From assembly GCF_000341105.1 (NCBI RefSeq), contig NZ_ANBB01000033.1, forward strand, positions 1 through 64,000: 64,000 nucleotides of DNA, read 5' to 3'. Source of the DNA: Nocardiopsis potens DSM 45234 (GTDB lineage: Bacteria; Actinomycetota; Actinomycetes; Streptosporangiales; Streptosporangiaceae). The notes under the pieces are model-generated. The model ran no database searches, was not told the DNA's origin, and saw only the letters and a list, made by a program, of their open reading frames with translations. The number at the start of each line of letters is the position of its first letter. Position 1 is the first letter of the stretch. A program made the translations under genes and the position numbers. Below are positions 8,688 through 17,528 of this stretch, piece by piece.

Positions 8688-9155
8688 TCAGGCCCCGGTC
8701 CGGAGCGGCAGGTAGGGGGAGAGGTCGGCGCGCTCGCCGCTGGCCGAGACCCGGTGCGCGGCCACCGCCTCCGCCCACTCCGCGCGGCCCAGCGCGAGGC
8801 CGAGCCAGACCTCCGGGGAGGTCTCCACCACACCGGGCGGGGTGCCCCGGGTGTGCCGGGGGCCCTCGATCACCTGCACCGCGCCGAACGGCGGCACCCG
8901 CACCTCCAGGCTGTGCCCGGGGGCGCGGGCGGCCAGCTCGTCCAGGGTGCCCCGGACGGCGGCGCGCACCGCGGCGCGCTCCGGGCGCAGGCCGGCGCCG
9001 TAGGCGTCCAGCACCGCGGCGGCGCAGGCGGCGAGCACCGCGGCGGGGGTCTCGGGGCCGTCGTGGGGCGGGCGGCCCAGGGCGGCCAGCTGGGCGTCGA
9101 GCGCGGTGCGCAGCGCGGCCCGCCGGCGCTGCGCCGCGGTGGAACGGGCGGGCAT
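8688..9155 (-). CDS. SCP2-like (sterol carrier family) protein
   Basis: 155 residues from ATG 9155. The C-terminal half ([24 protein letters not shown] ... [15 protein letters not shown] ... [14 protein letters not shown]) is the SCP2-like fold often found next to purF in actinobacteria; the N-terminal half is an Ala/Arg-rich helical segment. The W-L-x-L-A-x-G-R and ASGERADLS blocks are the conserved ones. Substrate unknown; in related proteins this fold binds hydrophobic ligands or is fused to DinB/mycothiol-dependent domains. TAGGCT seven bases before ATG 9155 supports this start over GTG 9269. Confidence 0.8.
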   Translation of the reverse strand: MPARSTAAQRRRAALRTALDAQLAALGRPPHDGPETPAAVLAACAAAVLDAYGAGLRPERAAVRAAVRGTLDELAARAPGHSLEVRVPPFGAVQVIEGPRHTRGTPPGVVETSPEVWLGLALGRAEWAEAVAAHRVSASGERADLSPYLPLRTGA

Positions 9156-9162
9156 GGAATCG

Positions 9163-9168
9163 AGCCTA
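9163..9168 (-). promoter_or_regulatory. -10 box of leaderless SCP2-like gene promoter
   Basis: TAGGCT on the minus strand, seven bases before ATG 9155; leaderless spacing. Confidence 0.55.
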
Positions 9169-9262
9169 GAGCGCCCCCGGGACGATCGGGCGCTGCGGGG
9201 CGGGGCGGGCGGCGCCTGGGCCGGGGGCGGGGGTGTCGGCCGGTCGTCCACAGGTCGCTTCC

Positions 9263-9285
9263 GCGACACTTGTCCGAAGTGTCGC
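9263..9285. promoter_or_regulatory. Inverted repeat GCGACACTT-GTCCG-AAGTGTCGC
   Basis: Perfect 9-bp arms with a 5-base centre, about 110 bases upstream of the SCP2-like gene and 390 upstream of the DUF47 gene. Shaped like a dimeric regulator site; regulator unknown. Confidence 0.4.
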
Positions 9286-9669
9286 CCGGGAGGACACTGG
9301 GCGCGGAGCGAACGGGTTCCGACGCGCCGGTGAACACCGGAGGGCGAGGGTGTGGAGCAGGGGTTGCCGGGCCTCGGCCGGGCGGTGTTCTACTGTGATT
9401 CATGTCCCGTTCGGGGGACTCCGTCGTGTTCTCGGAACGTTGTGCGGGGTGTGCGTGGTGAGGAGTGCAAATGCCTGGGTGGATAAGATGAGCGCGCTCC
9501 TGGGCGGCTCTCGGCGCCCCTCGACCGGACGATGAACGGGGAGTGACGCGCCTTCCTGACCGACGCGCGGGGCCGCTCGGCCGTCCCCGCGCCGCAAGTG
9601 CGACCCATTTGTCCGAATAGTGCCCGTACCATCCCTCACGGACGACTCACCGCACTTCGGGAGATAGAT

Positions 9670-10287
9670 GTGCGCCTGCGCTTGAGACCGCGCGACGACG
9701 GCTACTACGAGATGTTCGCCGACTCGGCGAACAACCTGGTCACCGGGGCACGCCTGCTGGCCGAGCTGATCAGCGAGGACGCCGACAGGGAGGCCGTCGG
9801 TGAGCGGATGCGCGCCTGCGAGCACGCCGGCGACGAGCGCACCCATGCCATCATGCGGCGGCTCAACGGGAAGTCGGCGACGCCGTTCGACCGGGAGGAC
9901 ATCTACCGCCTGGCCTCGTCCCTGGACGACGTCATGGACTCGATGGACGCCGCGGTGGACCTGATCGGCCTGTACCGCCTGGAGCGGCTGCCCAAGGGCA
10001 TCATCGCCCAGGTGGAGGTGCTGGAGCGGGCCGCGGAGCTGACCGCCGAGGCGATGCCCCGGCTGCGCACCATGGACGACCTGGCCCGGTACTGGATCGA
10101 GATCAACCAGCTGGAGAACCAGGCCGACCAGATCTACCGCCGGCTGCTGGCGCACCTGTTCAGCGGCGAGTACGACGCGCTGACGGTGATGAAGCTCAAG
10201 GACGTGGTGGAGGAGCTGGAGACCGCCGCCGACGCCTTCGAGCACGTCGCCAACACGGTGGAGAGCATCGTGGTGAAGAAGTCCTGA
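9670..10287 (+). CDS. DUF47 family (PhoU-like) phosphate-transport accessory protein
   Basis: 205 residues from GTG 9670 (MRLRLRPRDDGYYEMFADSANN). All-helical PhoU-like fold of the DUF47 family, which normally pairs with low-affinity Pit phosphate transporters and is thought to regulate them. The conserved block ENQADQIYRRLLAHLF and the C-terminal KDVVEELETAADAFEHVANTVESI are typical. GGGAG lies about 8 bases upstream. No pit gene follows; instead pstB converges after 143 bases, so this copy lacks its usual partner locally and may act on Pst or on a distant Pit. Confidence 0.87.
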   Translation: MRLRLRPRDDGYYEMFADSANNLVTGARLLAELISEDADREAVGERMRACEHAGDERTHAIMRRLNGKSATPFDREDIYRLASSLDDVMDSMDAAVDLIGLYRLERLPKGIIAQVEVLERAAELTAEAMPRLRTMDDLARYWIEINQLENQADQIYRRLLAHLFSGEYDALTVMKLKDVVEELETAADAFEHVANTVESIVVKKS

Positions 10288-10329
10288 CCGCTCCCGGGCG
10301 CGCGGCCGCCGCCGCGCGCCCCTGAGCGG
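10288..10329 (+). terminator. Terminator of DUF47 gene
   Basis: Inner 11-bp stem GGGCGCGCGGC/GCCGCGCGCCC with loop CGCC, continued outward by a CCGCTC/GAGCGG stem. Starts right after the stop codon. Confidence 0.7.
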
Positions 10330-10372
10330 CACCGTGCGCCCCCGGCGGGCGCGCACCCCCCCGAAAGTGCGG

Positions 10373-10407
10373 CGAGGGCGCCCTGGATCCGCTCCAGGGC
10401 GCCCTCG
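10373..10407 (-). terminator. Terminator of the pst operon
   Basis: Perfect 15-bp stem CGAGGGCGCCCTGGA with loop TCCGC, 24 bases after the pstB stop on the minus strand. Confidence 0.72.
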
Positions 10408-10430
10408 GCCGTTCCGGGCCTTCCGGCGGG

Positions 10431-11210
10431 TCAGCCGAACCGGCCGGTGATGTAGTTCTCGGTCTCCTGCTTCTCCGGCTTGGTGAAGATCTTGTTGGTC
10501 TCGTCCATCTCGATCAGCTTGCCCGGCTTGCCGGTGCCGGCCAGGTTGAAGAACGCCGTCTGGTCGCTCACCCGCGCGGCCTGCTGCATGTTGTGGGTGA
10601 CGATGACGATCGTGTAGTTCTCCTTGAGCTTGTGGATCAGGTCCTCGATGGCCAGCGTGGAGATCGGGTCCAGCGCCGAGCAGGGCTCGTCCATCAGCAG
10701 CACGGTCGGCTCGACCGCGGTGGCGCGGGCGATGCACAGCCGCTGCTGCTGGCCGCCGGAGAGGCCGGCGCCCGGCTTGTTCAGCCGGTCCTTGACCTCT
10801 TCCCACAGGTTGGCCCCGCGCAGCGAGCGCTCCACGAGGTCGTCGGCCTGGGCCTTGCTCATCCGCTGGTTGTTCAGCTTGGCGCCGGCGATGACGTTGT
10901 CGTAGATCGACATGGTGGGGAACGGGTTGGCCTTCTGGAAGACCATGCCGATCTCCCGCCGGACCTGGACCGGGTCCACGTCGGGCCCGTAGATGTCCAT
11001 GTCGTCGAGCATGACCTTGCCCTCGACCCGGGCACCGGGGGTCACCTCGTGCATCCGGTTCAGGGTGCGCAGGAAGGTCGACTTGCCGCAGCCGGAGGAG
11101 CCGATGAAGGCGGTCACCGACCGGGGCTCGATGGTCATGGAGACGTCCTCGACGGCGAGGAAGTCGCCGTAGTACACGTGCAGCCCGGAGACGTCGATTC
11201 GTTTGGCCAC
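10431..11210 (-). CDS. pstB: Phosphate ABC transporter ATPase PstB
   Basis: ATPase of the high-affinity phosphate importer, 259 residues, the normal PstB length. Walker [10 protein letters not shown], the PstB-specific [16 protein letters not shown] after the Q-loop, signature [14 protein letters not shown], Walker [14 protein letters not shown] and [13 protein letters not shown] are all present. It is the last gene of pstS-pstC-pstA-pstB, separated from pstA by 51 bases. The complex acts at the membrane with PstA/PstC and receives phosphate from lipoprotein PstS. Confidence 0.97.
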   Translation of the reverse strand: MAKRIDVSGLHVYYGDFLAVEDVSMTIEPRSVTAFIGSSGCGKSTFLRTLNRMHEVTPGARVEGKVMLDDMDIYGPDVDPVQVRREIGMVFQKANPFPTMSIYDNVIAGAKLNNQRMSKAQADDLVERSLRGANLWEEVKDRLNKPGAGLSGGQQQRLCIARATAVEPTVLLMDEPCSALDPISTLAIEDLIHKLKENYTIVIVTHNMQQAARVSDQTAFFNLAGTGKPGKLIEMDETNKIFTKPEKQETENYITGRFG

Positions 11211-11261
11211 TGGATGTCCTCAGATGTTCCGTGAAGTTCGTGGTGGGTCGTCGGGTGCCGG

Positions 11262-12356
11262 TCAGCGGCCGAGCTTGGGGGCGAAGAAGCGGGAGATCAG
11301 CCGGGCGGCGAGGAAGAGCAGCATCACGATGACGATCAGCGTCAGTGCGGCGGCCCAGGCGCGCTCCATGTTGATCGCGCCGCCCATCCGCACCTGCGCG
11401 TAGATGAACACCGGGAGGCTCATCATCTGCCCGTCGAACAGGTTCCAGTTGATCGCGACCGCCGAGGACCCCGCGGTGAGGACCAGCGGCGCCGTCTCAC
11501 CGATAACGCGGGCCAGGGCGAGCATGATTCCCGTGGTGAGCCCGGCGATGGCGGTGGGCAGCACCACCTTCACGATGGTCAGCCACTTGGGCACGCCCAG
11601 CGCGTAGGAGGCCTCGCGCAGCTCGTTGGGGACCAGCCGGAGCATCTCCTCGCTGGACCGGACCACGACCGGGATCATCAGCACCGACAGCGAGACCGCG
11701 CCGGCCGCGCCGTTGGTCTCGCCGGGGCCGAAGAGCATCATCCAGAGCGCGACGACGAACAGGCCGGCCACGATGGAGGGGATGCCGGTCATCACGTCGA
11801 CGAAGAAGGTGATCGCCTTGGCCAGCCGGCCCTTGCCGTACTCGACCAGGTAGATCGCGGTGAACAGGCCGATCGGGATGGAGATGACCGCGGCCATCAG
11901 GGTGATCGCCACGGTGCCGACGATGGCGTGGTAGACGCCGCCGGCGTCCATGCTCGGCGTCACGCCGTTCATGGAGACGGTGAGGAAGTAGCCGTCCAGC
12001 CGCTCCAGACCGTTGACCAGCACCGTGGACAGCAGCGACACCAGCGGCAGCATGGCCAGCGCGAAGCAGATGTAGACCACGCCGGTGACCATGCGGTCCT
12101 TGGCCTTGCGGCCGTTCTCCACCGCGGTCGAGAGGGCGCCGATGGCGACCAGGTAGAGCACCGCGGCCAGCACCGCGGTCCCGGGCCAGCTGAACGCGCC
12201 CAGGGCGGCGAGCACGCCGGCCGAGACCAGGGCGGCGGCGACCAGCACGGCCGGCGGGGCGAACCGCGGCAGCGAACCGCTGAGCAGCCGGGGCTGGCGC
12301 TGCGCCGGACCGTCGCCGGAGGCGCCGGTGGACGGGGTTCGGGTCGTGGTGGTCAT
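11262..12356 (-). CDS. pstA: Phosphate ABC transporter permease PstA
   Basis: Permease subunit, 364 residues, longer than enterobacterial PstA because of extra N-terminal helices (residues about 30-100), common in actinobacteria. TM segments continue through GVYHAIVGTVAITLMAAV and the EAA loop region EEMLRLVPNELREASYALGVPKW is clear. The start ATG follows the pstC stop without any gap (TAA then ATG), so it is translated by coupling with pstC; the ribosome site lies inside pstC. Imports phosphate together with PstC. Confidence 0.95.
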   Translation of the reverse strand: MTTTTRTPSTGASGDGPAQRQPRLLSGSLPRFAPPAVLVAAALVSAGVLAALGAFSWPGTAVLAAVLYLVAIGALSTAVENGRKAKDRMVTGVVYICFALAMLPLVSLLSTVLVNGLERLDGYFLTVSMNGVTPSMDAGGVYHAIVGTVAITLMAAVISIPIGLFTAIYLVEYGKGRLAKAITFFVDVMTGIPSIVAGLFVVALWMMLFGPGETNGAAGAVSLSVLMIPVVVRSSEEMLRLVPNELREASYALGVPKWLTIVKVVLPTAIAGLTTGIMLALARVIGETAPLVLTAGSSAVAINWNLFDGQMMSLPVFIYAQVRMGGAINMERAWAAALTLIVIVMLLFLAARLISRFFAPKLGR

Positions 12357-13319
12357 TTAGGAGAACTCCTTGCGCCGCGCGACGACGAACCGCGCACCCA
12401 TGTTGACGACCAAGGTGATGGCGAAGAGGACCAGCCCGGCCGCGATCAGAGCGGACACGCCGTAGCCGGTCGCCTCGGGGTACTGCAGCGCGATGTGCGC
12501 CGCGATGGTCTGGTTCCCGCTCTGCAGCAGGAAGGGGGAGATGACCAGAGAGGGGGAGAGGATCATCGCGACCGCCATGGTCTCGCCGAGGGCCCGGCCC
12601 AGGCCCAGCATGGCGCCGCCGATGACGCCGGGGCGGCCGAACGGCAGCACCGCCATCCGGATCATCTCCCAGCGGGTGGAGCCCAGCGCCAGCGCGGCCT
12701 CCCGGTGGCCCTGCGGCACCTGCCGGAACACGTCCCGGGACATCGCCGTGATGATCGGCAGGATCATCACCGCCAGCACGATGCCCGCGCTGAGCATGGT
12801 GCGGCCGGTGGTGGAGATCGGGCCGGCGAACAGCGGGATCCAGCCCAGGTAGCGCTCCAGCAGCACGTAGAAGTCCTGCAGCTGGAAGACGAGGTACCCG
12901 ATGCCCCACAGGCCGTAGACCACGCTGGGGATCGCCGCCAGCAGGTCCACGATGTAGCCGAGCACCGCGGCCAGGCGGCGCGGGGCGTAGTAGACGATGA
13001 ACAGCGCGATGCCGATGGCGACCGGGGTGGCGATCAGCAGCGCGATCGCCGCGGCCAGCACGGTGCCGAAGGCCAGCGCCGCGACGCCGAACGCGGGGTT
13101 CTCCCGGGTGTTGGCGTCCCACTCCTCGGTGGTGAGGAAGTTCGCCGTGTTCGCGGAGAGGGAGTCGAAGGACTGGATCAGGAGGAAGGCCGCGACCCCG
13201 GCGAGGATCAGGAGGATCAGCACCCCCGATCCGCGTGCCGTGTTCGCGAAGACGACGTCGCCGATACGGCGCTTCCCCTGGGTTATCGGGGTCGCCGTAG
13301 ACGAGTCCGTGGTGCTCAT
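12357..13319 (-). CDS. pstC: Phosphate ABC transporter permease PstC
   Basis: Permease subunit, 320 residues with six predicted helices. Motifs include the EAA loop DVFRQVPQGHREAALALGSTRWEM and SPSLVISPFLLQSGNQTIAAHI. It lies 208 bases behind pstS, and a 17-bp hairpin in that gap probably lowers its transcription relative to pstS, which is usual because the binding protein is needed in excess. ATG 13319 is the only plausible start before the first helix. Confidence 0.96.
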   Translation of the reverse strand: MSTTDSSTATPITQGKRRIGDVVFANTARGSGVLILLILAGVAAFLLIQSFDSLSANTANFLTTEEWDANTRENPAFGVAALAFGTVLAAAIALLIATPVAIGIALFIVYYAPRRLAAVLGYIVDLLAAIPSVVYGLWGIGYLVFQLQDFYVLLERYLGWIPLFAGPISTTGRTMLSAGIVLAVMILPIITAMSRDVFRQVPQGHREAALALGSTRWEMIRMAVLPFGRPGVIGGAMLGLGRALGETMAVAMILSPSLVISPFLLQSGNQTIAAHIALQYPEATGYGVSALIAAGLVLFAITLVVNMGARFVVARRKEFS

Positions 13320-13467
13320 GTGAGACTCCGGTCGAAATGGGTCAAGATTCGCCCCCGGGCGAACATGGGTTGTCCTCGGGACATGCCATGACAGGGCCGT
13401 TTACATTCTGAGGTCTCCGGACGAGAGCTTCGGCCATGCCGCTCCGAGTCCGCCGGAAACGCCGCCG

Positions 13468-13503
13468 GGGCGGGGGCCGCACCGGTCGGTGCGGCCCCCG
13501 CCC
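13468..13503 (-). terminator. Partial terminator/attenuator between pstS and pstC
   Basis: Perfect 17-bp stem (13468-13484 with 13487-13503) centred on ACCGGT. It follows the pstS stop by 24 bases and precedes pstC by about 150, so it should stop most transcripts after pstS or stabilise the pstS mRNA 3' end. Confidence 0.65.
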
Positions 13504-13527
13504 GGAGACGGGGCCGAGGCCGGGTGA

Positions 13528-14652
13528 TCAGGCACCCGCCACGGTGATCTTGTCGATGGTGGCCTGCAGGGCCTCCCGGGTGTCGGCGCTCAGCGGGGCG
13601 GAGCCGGCCTCGTCGGCGGCGGCCTTCTGGCCCTCCTCGCTGATCACGTAGGAGAGGAAGCTCTTGGCGAGGTCGGCGTCGGCCTGCTCCTCGTACTCCA
13701 TGCACGCCACCTCGTAGCTGACCAGCACGATCGGGTAGGCGTCGGCCTGGTCGGTGGTGTAGTCGAGCTCGATCGCGTGGTCGTTCTCGGTGTTGGACTC
13801 CCGGGCCGGGGAGGCGTCCACGATGGCGGCGGCGGCCTCGGGGCTGTAGGCGACGAAGTCGTCCCCGACGCCGACCGCGGCGGTGCCCAGCTCGCCGACG
13901 TGCGAGGCGTCCACGTAGCCGATGGTGCCCTGGCCGCCCTCGATGGCGGAGACCACGCCGGAGGAGCCCTGCGCGGCCTCGACCGGCTCGATCGGCCAGT
14001 CGCCGCTGACCTCGTGCGGCCAGGCGTCGCCCGCGGCCTCGGAGAGGTAGGCGACGAAGTTCTCGGTGGTGCCCGACTCGTCGGAGCGGTTCACCGGGAC
14101 GATGTCGGTGGAGGGGAGGTCGACGTCGGGGTTGGCCTCCTTGATCGCCTCGTCGTCCCAGGAGGTGATCTCCTGGTTGAAGATGTCGGCGATGACCTCG
14201 GGGGTGAGGTTGAGGGAGTCGACGCCCTCCAGGTTGAAGGCGACCGCGATGGGGGAGATGTAGCCGGGGAGGTTGACCACCTCGGAGCCGCAGCGCTCGG
14301 TGGCCTGCTCGGTCTCCTCCTCGTCCAGCGCGGCGTCGGAGCCGGCGAAGGCGACCGAGCCGTCGATGAACTGGGAGCGCCCCGCCCCGGAGCCGACCGC
14401 GTCGTACTCGACGGTGGTGTCGGAGCAGGCGCCCTGGTACCCGGCGATCCAGGTGGCCATGGCGTTCTCCTGGGAGCTGGCCCCGGCTCCGGAGAGCGTC
14501 CCGCCGCCCTCGACGCAGTCCGCGTTCGCGGCGGCGCCGCCGGTCGCTTCAGGGTCGACCGCCGCGTCGCTGCCGCACGCGGAGAGGGCGACGGCCCCGG
14601 CGAGCGCCACCCCGGCGTAACCGGCGAACCGGCCGTACTTGAAGAGCTTCAC
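13528..14652 (-). CDS. pstS: Phosphate-binding lipoprotein PstS
   Basis: Secreted, lipid-anchored phosphate receptor of the Pst importer, 374 residues. The signal peptide ends in lipobox LSAC with Cys26 as the lipidation site; the mature part starts GSDAAVDPEATGG. Phosphate-binding segments such as GAGASSQENAM and DGSVAFAGSDAAL, and NRSDESGTTENFVAYL, match the PstS fold. I chose GTG 14652 (GAGGA ten bases upstream; signal peptide begins MKLFKYGRFAGYAG) over ATG 14727, which would put 25 hydrophilic residues before the signal. A two-unit PHO box lies about 165 bases upstream. Confidence 0.95.
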   Translation of the reverse strand: MKLFKYGRFAGYAGVALAGAVALSACGSDAAVDPEATGGAAANADCVEGGGTLSGAGASSQENAMATWIAGYQGACSDTTVEYDAVGSGAGRSQFIDGSVAFAGSDAALDEEETEQATERCGSEVVNLPGYISPIAVAFNLEGVDSLNLTPEVIADIFNQEITSWDDEAIKEANPDVDLPSTDIVPVNRSDESGTTENFVAYLSEAAGDAWPHEVSGDWPIEPVEAAQGSSGVVSAIEGGQGTIGYVDASHVGELGTAAVGVGDDFVAYSPEAAAAIVDASPARESNTENDHAIELDYTTDQADAYPIVLVSYEVACMEYEEQADADLAKSFLSYVISEEGQKAAADEAGSAPLSADTREALQATIDKITVAGA

Positions 14653-15160
14653 AGCCCCGGTGTCCTCTCTCTGGACGTCCGAACGTGTCGTCGTGCGACG
14701 AGGAGCGGGGGGAGATTGCCCGTCCATGCGGACCTTTGTCCGGATTGTTCCGCCAACCTCCGTTGACCTCGTCGAATGCGACGTTAGGGAGACGAGGTGA
14801 CCAGCTGTCCCAGGCCGGGTGAACGGGGGGTGAACGGGGAGCCGAGATTGCCGGAAGGCAAGAGGGAGAACATGTGGACGTGAGGTTAACCACGGCGCGC
14901 CGCGCCCGCCAAGGCGCCACGCCCACGGTATCGCCCCTGATCAGGGCGGATGTACGGGGGCGGCGGAGGTGCCGGGAGCCGTCCCCCGCCGGGCCGCCCC
15001 GGAGGCCGGTTCCGGCGGATTCGGCTCGCGACCGGCGGTGATTCCGGAAACGCGCTGCGAAAACAGAAGGGTCGCTTCCCCTCTTCCAGTCGGACCGGAA
15101 CCACCGCGACGGGCCGCCGGCGGGCGGGCCCGCCCCGCGCCCGCCCGCCGGAGCCCGCCG
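14653..15160. other. Intergenic region between pstS and mshD
   Basis: About 500 bases. Holds the pst promoter region with the PHO box; the part nearer mshD (14940-15160) is very G+C-rich and contains no gene I can support, only the 3' side of mshD. Confidence 0.5.
14817..14835 (-). promoter_or_regulatory. PHO box (PhoP operator) upstream of pstS
   Basis: On the minus strand, two direct units GTTCACCC 11 bases apart (14835-14828 and 14824-14817), the spacing and sequence of PHO boxes bound by PhoP in Streptomyces and relatives. It points toward pstS. A further GGTTAACC at 14886-14893 may be a weaker neighbouring unit. Predicts induction of pstSCAB at low phosphate. Confidence 0.75.
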
Positions 15161-16147
15161 TCAGGCGGTCGGGGCGTACATCACGTCGGCGTCCCAGACC
15201 TCGAAGCCGAGGGACTCGTACAGCCGGACCGCGGCGCGGTTCTCCTCGTCCACGTAGAGCAGCACCCAGGGCAGGCCCCGGTCGCGCAGGTGCCGGATCC
15301 CGGCCAGGGTGAGCAGCCGGCCCAGGCCGGTGCCCTGCCAGGACGGGTGCACGCCCACCACGTAGACCTCGCCCACCGGCTCCCCGTCGGTCAGGCCGGC
15401 GCCGTCGGCGTGCACCTTGGTCCAGTGGAACCCGGCCAGTGCGCCGCCGCGCTCCTCGGCGACGAAGAAGCCCTCCGGGTCGAACCACGGCTCGGCCTCG
15501 CGCTGCCGCAGGTCGGAGAGGGTCACCCCGCCCTGCTCGGGGTGGTCGGCGAAGGCCGCGGCGTTGGTCCGCAGCCAGGCCTCCTCGTCCGCGCCGACCC
15601 GGAAGGCGCGCACCGAGAGCGCCTCGGCGACCTTCGCCGACGGGGCCGCCTCGGGCAGCTCCACCGGGGCGCCGTCCGCGCCGCGCAGCGCCATCCGCAT
15701 CTTCAGCAGGCCGCGCACCTGCCGCCAGCCCAGCGCCTCGGCCATGCCCGCGGCGGCCGGCAGCCGCCCGTGCGCCCACACCCGCAGCCCGGGCCCTCCC
15801 CCGGGGACGCCCTCCCCGGGCGCCGGCATGCTCGCGTCGCGGAGCAGCGACCGGACCAGCGCGGTGCCGTGCCCGCGCCGGCGCCGGCCCGGCGCCACCA
15901 CCAGCTCCGCGGAGTCCGGCTCGCCGCCGGACCGCTCGGCCAGGGCGAACCCGGCCAGCACCCCCTCCTCGTAGCGCAGGTGGAACCGGGCCGTGCCGCC
16001 CTCGGAGCCGTGCCGGACCCGCAGCAGGCTCTGCTCGGAGAGCGCCTCGGCGCCGTCCAGCGTGCGGGCCTCCTCGGCGAGCGCGAGCACCCGCTCCGCC
16101 TCCCCGGTCTCCAGCTCCGTCCTGACCAGCACGTCGTCCATGCCCAC
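15161..16147 (-). CDS. mshD: Mycothiol synthase
   Basis: Last enzyme of mycothiol synthesis: acetyl-CoA-dependent acetylation of Cys-GlcN-Ins, cytoplasmic. 328 residues made of two GNAT domains: the N-terminal one around VVAPGRRRRGHGTALVRSLL, the catalytic C-terminal one with GEVYVVGVHPSWQGTGLGRLL and LYVDEENRAAVRLYESLGFE. Length and double GNAT layout match MshD. Presence of mycothiol itself marks an actinomycete. Its stop and the GH4 gene's stop/start order (GH4 upstream, 22-base gap) suggest one transcript. Confidence 0.9.
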   Translation of the reverse strand: MGMDDVLVRTELETGEAERVLALAEEARTLDGAEALSEQSLLRVRHGSEGGTARFHLRYEEGVLAGFALAERSGGEPDSAELVVAPGRRRRGHGTALVRSLLRDASMPAPGEGVPGGGPGLRVWAHGRLPAAAGMAEALGWRQVRGLLKMRMALRGADGAPVELPEAAPSAKVAEALSVRAFRVGADEEAWLRTNAAAFADHPEQGGVTLSDLRQREAEPWFDPEGFFVAEERGGALAGFHWTKVHADGAGLTDGEPVGEVYVVGVHPSWQGTGLGRLLTLAGIRHLRDRGLPWVLLYVDEENRAAVRLYESLGFEVWDADVMYAPTA

Positions 16148-16169
16148 TCCTCGTCGTCGCTGCGGCCGC

Positions 16170-17528
16170 TCACGGATGCGGCAGCACCTGCTCCAGCTCC
16201 GGGAACGCCTTGAGATATTCCGCCAGCAGGACGCGCGCGGTCGACACCGAGTCGACCAGCGGGTGGGTGGCCAGCGCGCGCAGCGCCGGGGTCCGCGAAC
16301 CGGTGCGCACCGCCTCGATCACGTCGCGCTCCACCGACTTGACCGCCAGCACCAGGGCGATCTGGTGAGGGGCGAGCGGCGCGGCCGGCTCCGGGCGGGC
16401 GCCGGAGGCGTCCACCGTGCAGGGCAGCTCGACCACCGCGCCGGGGTCGACGCCGGGCAGCGCCCCGCGCCCGGCGGTGTTCACGATGAGCCGGGCCGGC
16501 TCGTCCCGGGCGATGGCGCGCATCACCGCCAGGGCGACCTCCTCGTAGCCGCCCCCGGCCAGGTCGGCGGCGTCGCGCCGGAACCCGCCCGCGGCGCGCC
16601 GGTTGTCCGCCATGTAGCTCTCCTCGCGGGCCAGCCGGGCCCGCTCCCACATCTCCCCGGCGGCCGCGGGGTCGGCGGCGGCCTCGGCGTAGAACCCGGC
16701 CTGCTGCCCGATGATCTGCTCGCCGCGGGTCCGCTCCGCCCGCGCGGCGGCGGCCAGCGCCTCCCGGGACATGTAGTAGTAGTGCAGGTACTCGTTGGGC
16801 AGCGCGCCGATCGCGCGCAGCCACTCGGTGCCGAACAGCCGCCCCTCCTCGAACGAGGCCAGCGCCCCGTCGTCGGCGAGCAGGTCGGCCAGCCGGTCCC
16901 GGCCGCCGGCGTGCAGCCCGCGCACCCAGCCCAGGTGGTTCAGGCCCGCGTAGTCCACCCGCACCCGCGCCGGGTCCAGGCCGAGGGCGCGCGCGGCGCG
17001 CCGGCCCAGCCCCACCGGGGAGTCGCAGATGCCGAGCACCCGCTCGCCCAGCACGCCGGCCATCGCCTCGGTGACCAGCCCGGCGGGGTTGGTGAAGTTC
17101 ACCGTCCAGGCCTCCGGCGCGACCTCGGCGATGTCCAGGGCGGCGGCCAGCGCCACCGGCAGGGTGCGCAGCCCGTAGGAGATCCCGCCGGCGCCGACCG
17201 TCTCCTGGCCGATGACGCCGGCCTCCAGCGCCACCCGCTCGTCGAGCGCCCGGCCGGGCAGGCCGCCGACCCGCATCGCGGAGAAGACCATCCCGGCCCC
17301 GCGCAGAGCGGTGCGCCGGTCCGGCTCGGCGCGGACCGGAAGCACCGCCGGGGACCGCTCCGCCTGCGCGGCCAGCACCGCCTCGATCGCGCGCACCCGG
17401 GACGGGTCGGTGTCGTGCAGCACCAGCTCGTCGATGACCGCGTCGCCCCGGGCCGCGTCGTCCAGCAGCGCCCGGTGCACCAGCGGCACCCGGAACCCGC
17501 CCCCGCCGAGGATCGTCAGCCGCATCAT
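16170..17528 (-). CDS. 6-phospho-beta-glucosidase, glycoside hydrolase family 4
   Basis: NAD-dependent glycosidase, 452 residues. The Rossmann start MRLTILGGGGFRVPL, the GH4 block NFTNPAGLVTEAM with the following CDSPVGLGRRAA (metal-binding Cys/Asn region) and LNHLGWVRGL are the family's signature positions. GH4 enzymes need Mn2+ and NAD+ and open the glycosidic bond by an oxidation-elimination route. Substrate is probably a 6-phospho-beta-glucoside, but GH4 specificities are hard to tell from sequence, and no PTS genes lie nearby. The ATG pair at 17528/17525 leaves the exact start open by one codon. Confidence 0.88.
   Translation of the reverse strand: MMRLTILGGGGFRVPLVHRALLDDAARGDAVIDELVLHDTDPSRVRAIEAVLAAQAERSPAVLPVRAEPDRRTALRGAGMVFSAMRVGGLPGRALDERVALEAGVIGQETVGAGGISYGLRTLPVALAAALDIAEVAPEAWTVNFTNPAGLVTEAMAGVLGERVLGICDSPVGLGRRAARALGLDPARVRVDYAGLNHLGWVRGLHAGGRDRLADLLADDGALASFEEGRLFGTEWLRAIGALPNEYLHYYYMSREALAAAARAERTRGEQIIGQQAGFYAEAAADPAAAGEMWERARLAREESYMADNRRAAGGFRRDAADLAGGGYEEVALAVMRAIARDEPARLIVNTAGRGALPGVDPGAVVELPCTVDASGARPEPAAPLAPHQIALVLAVKSVERDVIEAVRTGSRTPALRALATHPLVDSVSTARVLLAEYLKAFPELEQVLPHP

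Larger units (their letters stand above)
9156..9669. other. Divergent intergenic region between SCP2-like gene and DUF47 gene
   Basis: About 510 bases with no gene I can support. Contains a perfect 9-bp inverted repeat (9263-9285) and a tiny possible leaderless frame at 9402-9461. The TACTGT at 9391-9396 looks like a -10 box on the + strand. Confidence 0.45.

Noticed and set aside
9402-9461. 19-codon leaderless frame with two Cys residues (MSRSGDSVVFSERCAGCAW)
   Set aside because: Has a TACTGT five bases upstream but no other support; chance occurrence is likely in a 510-base gap.
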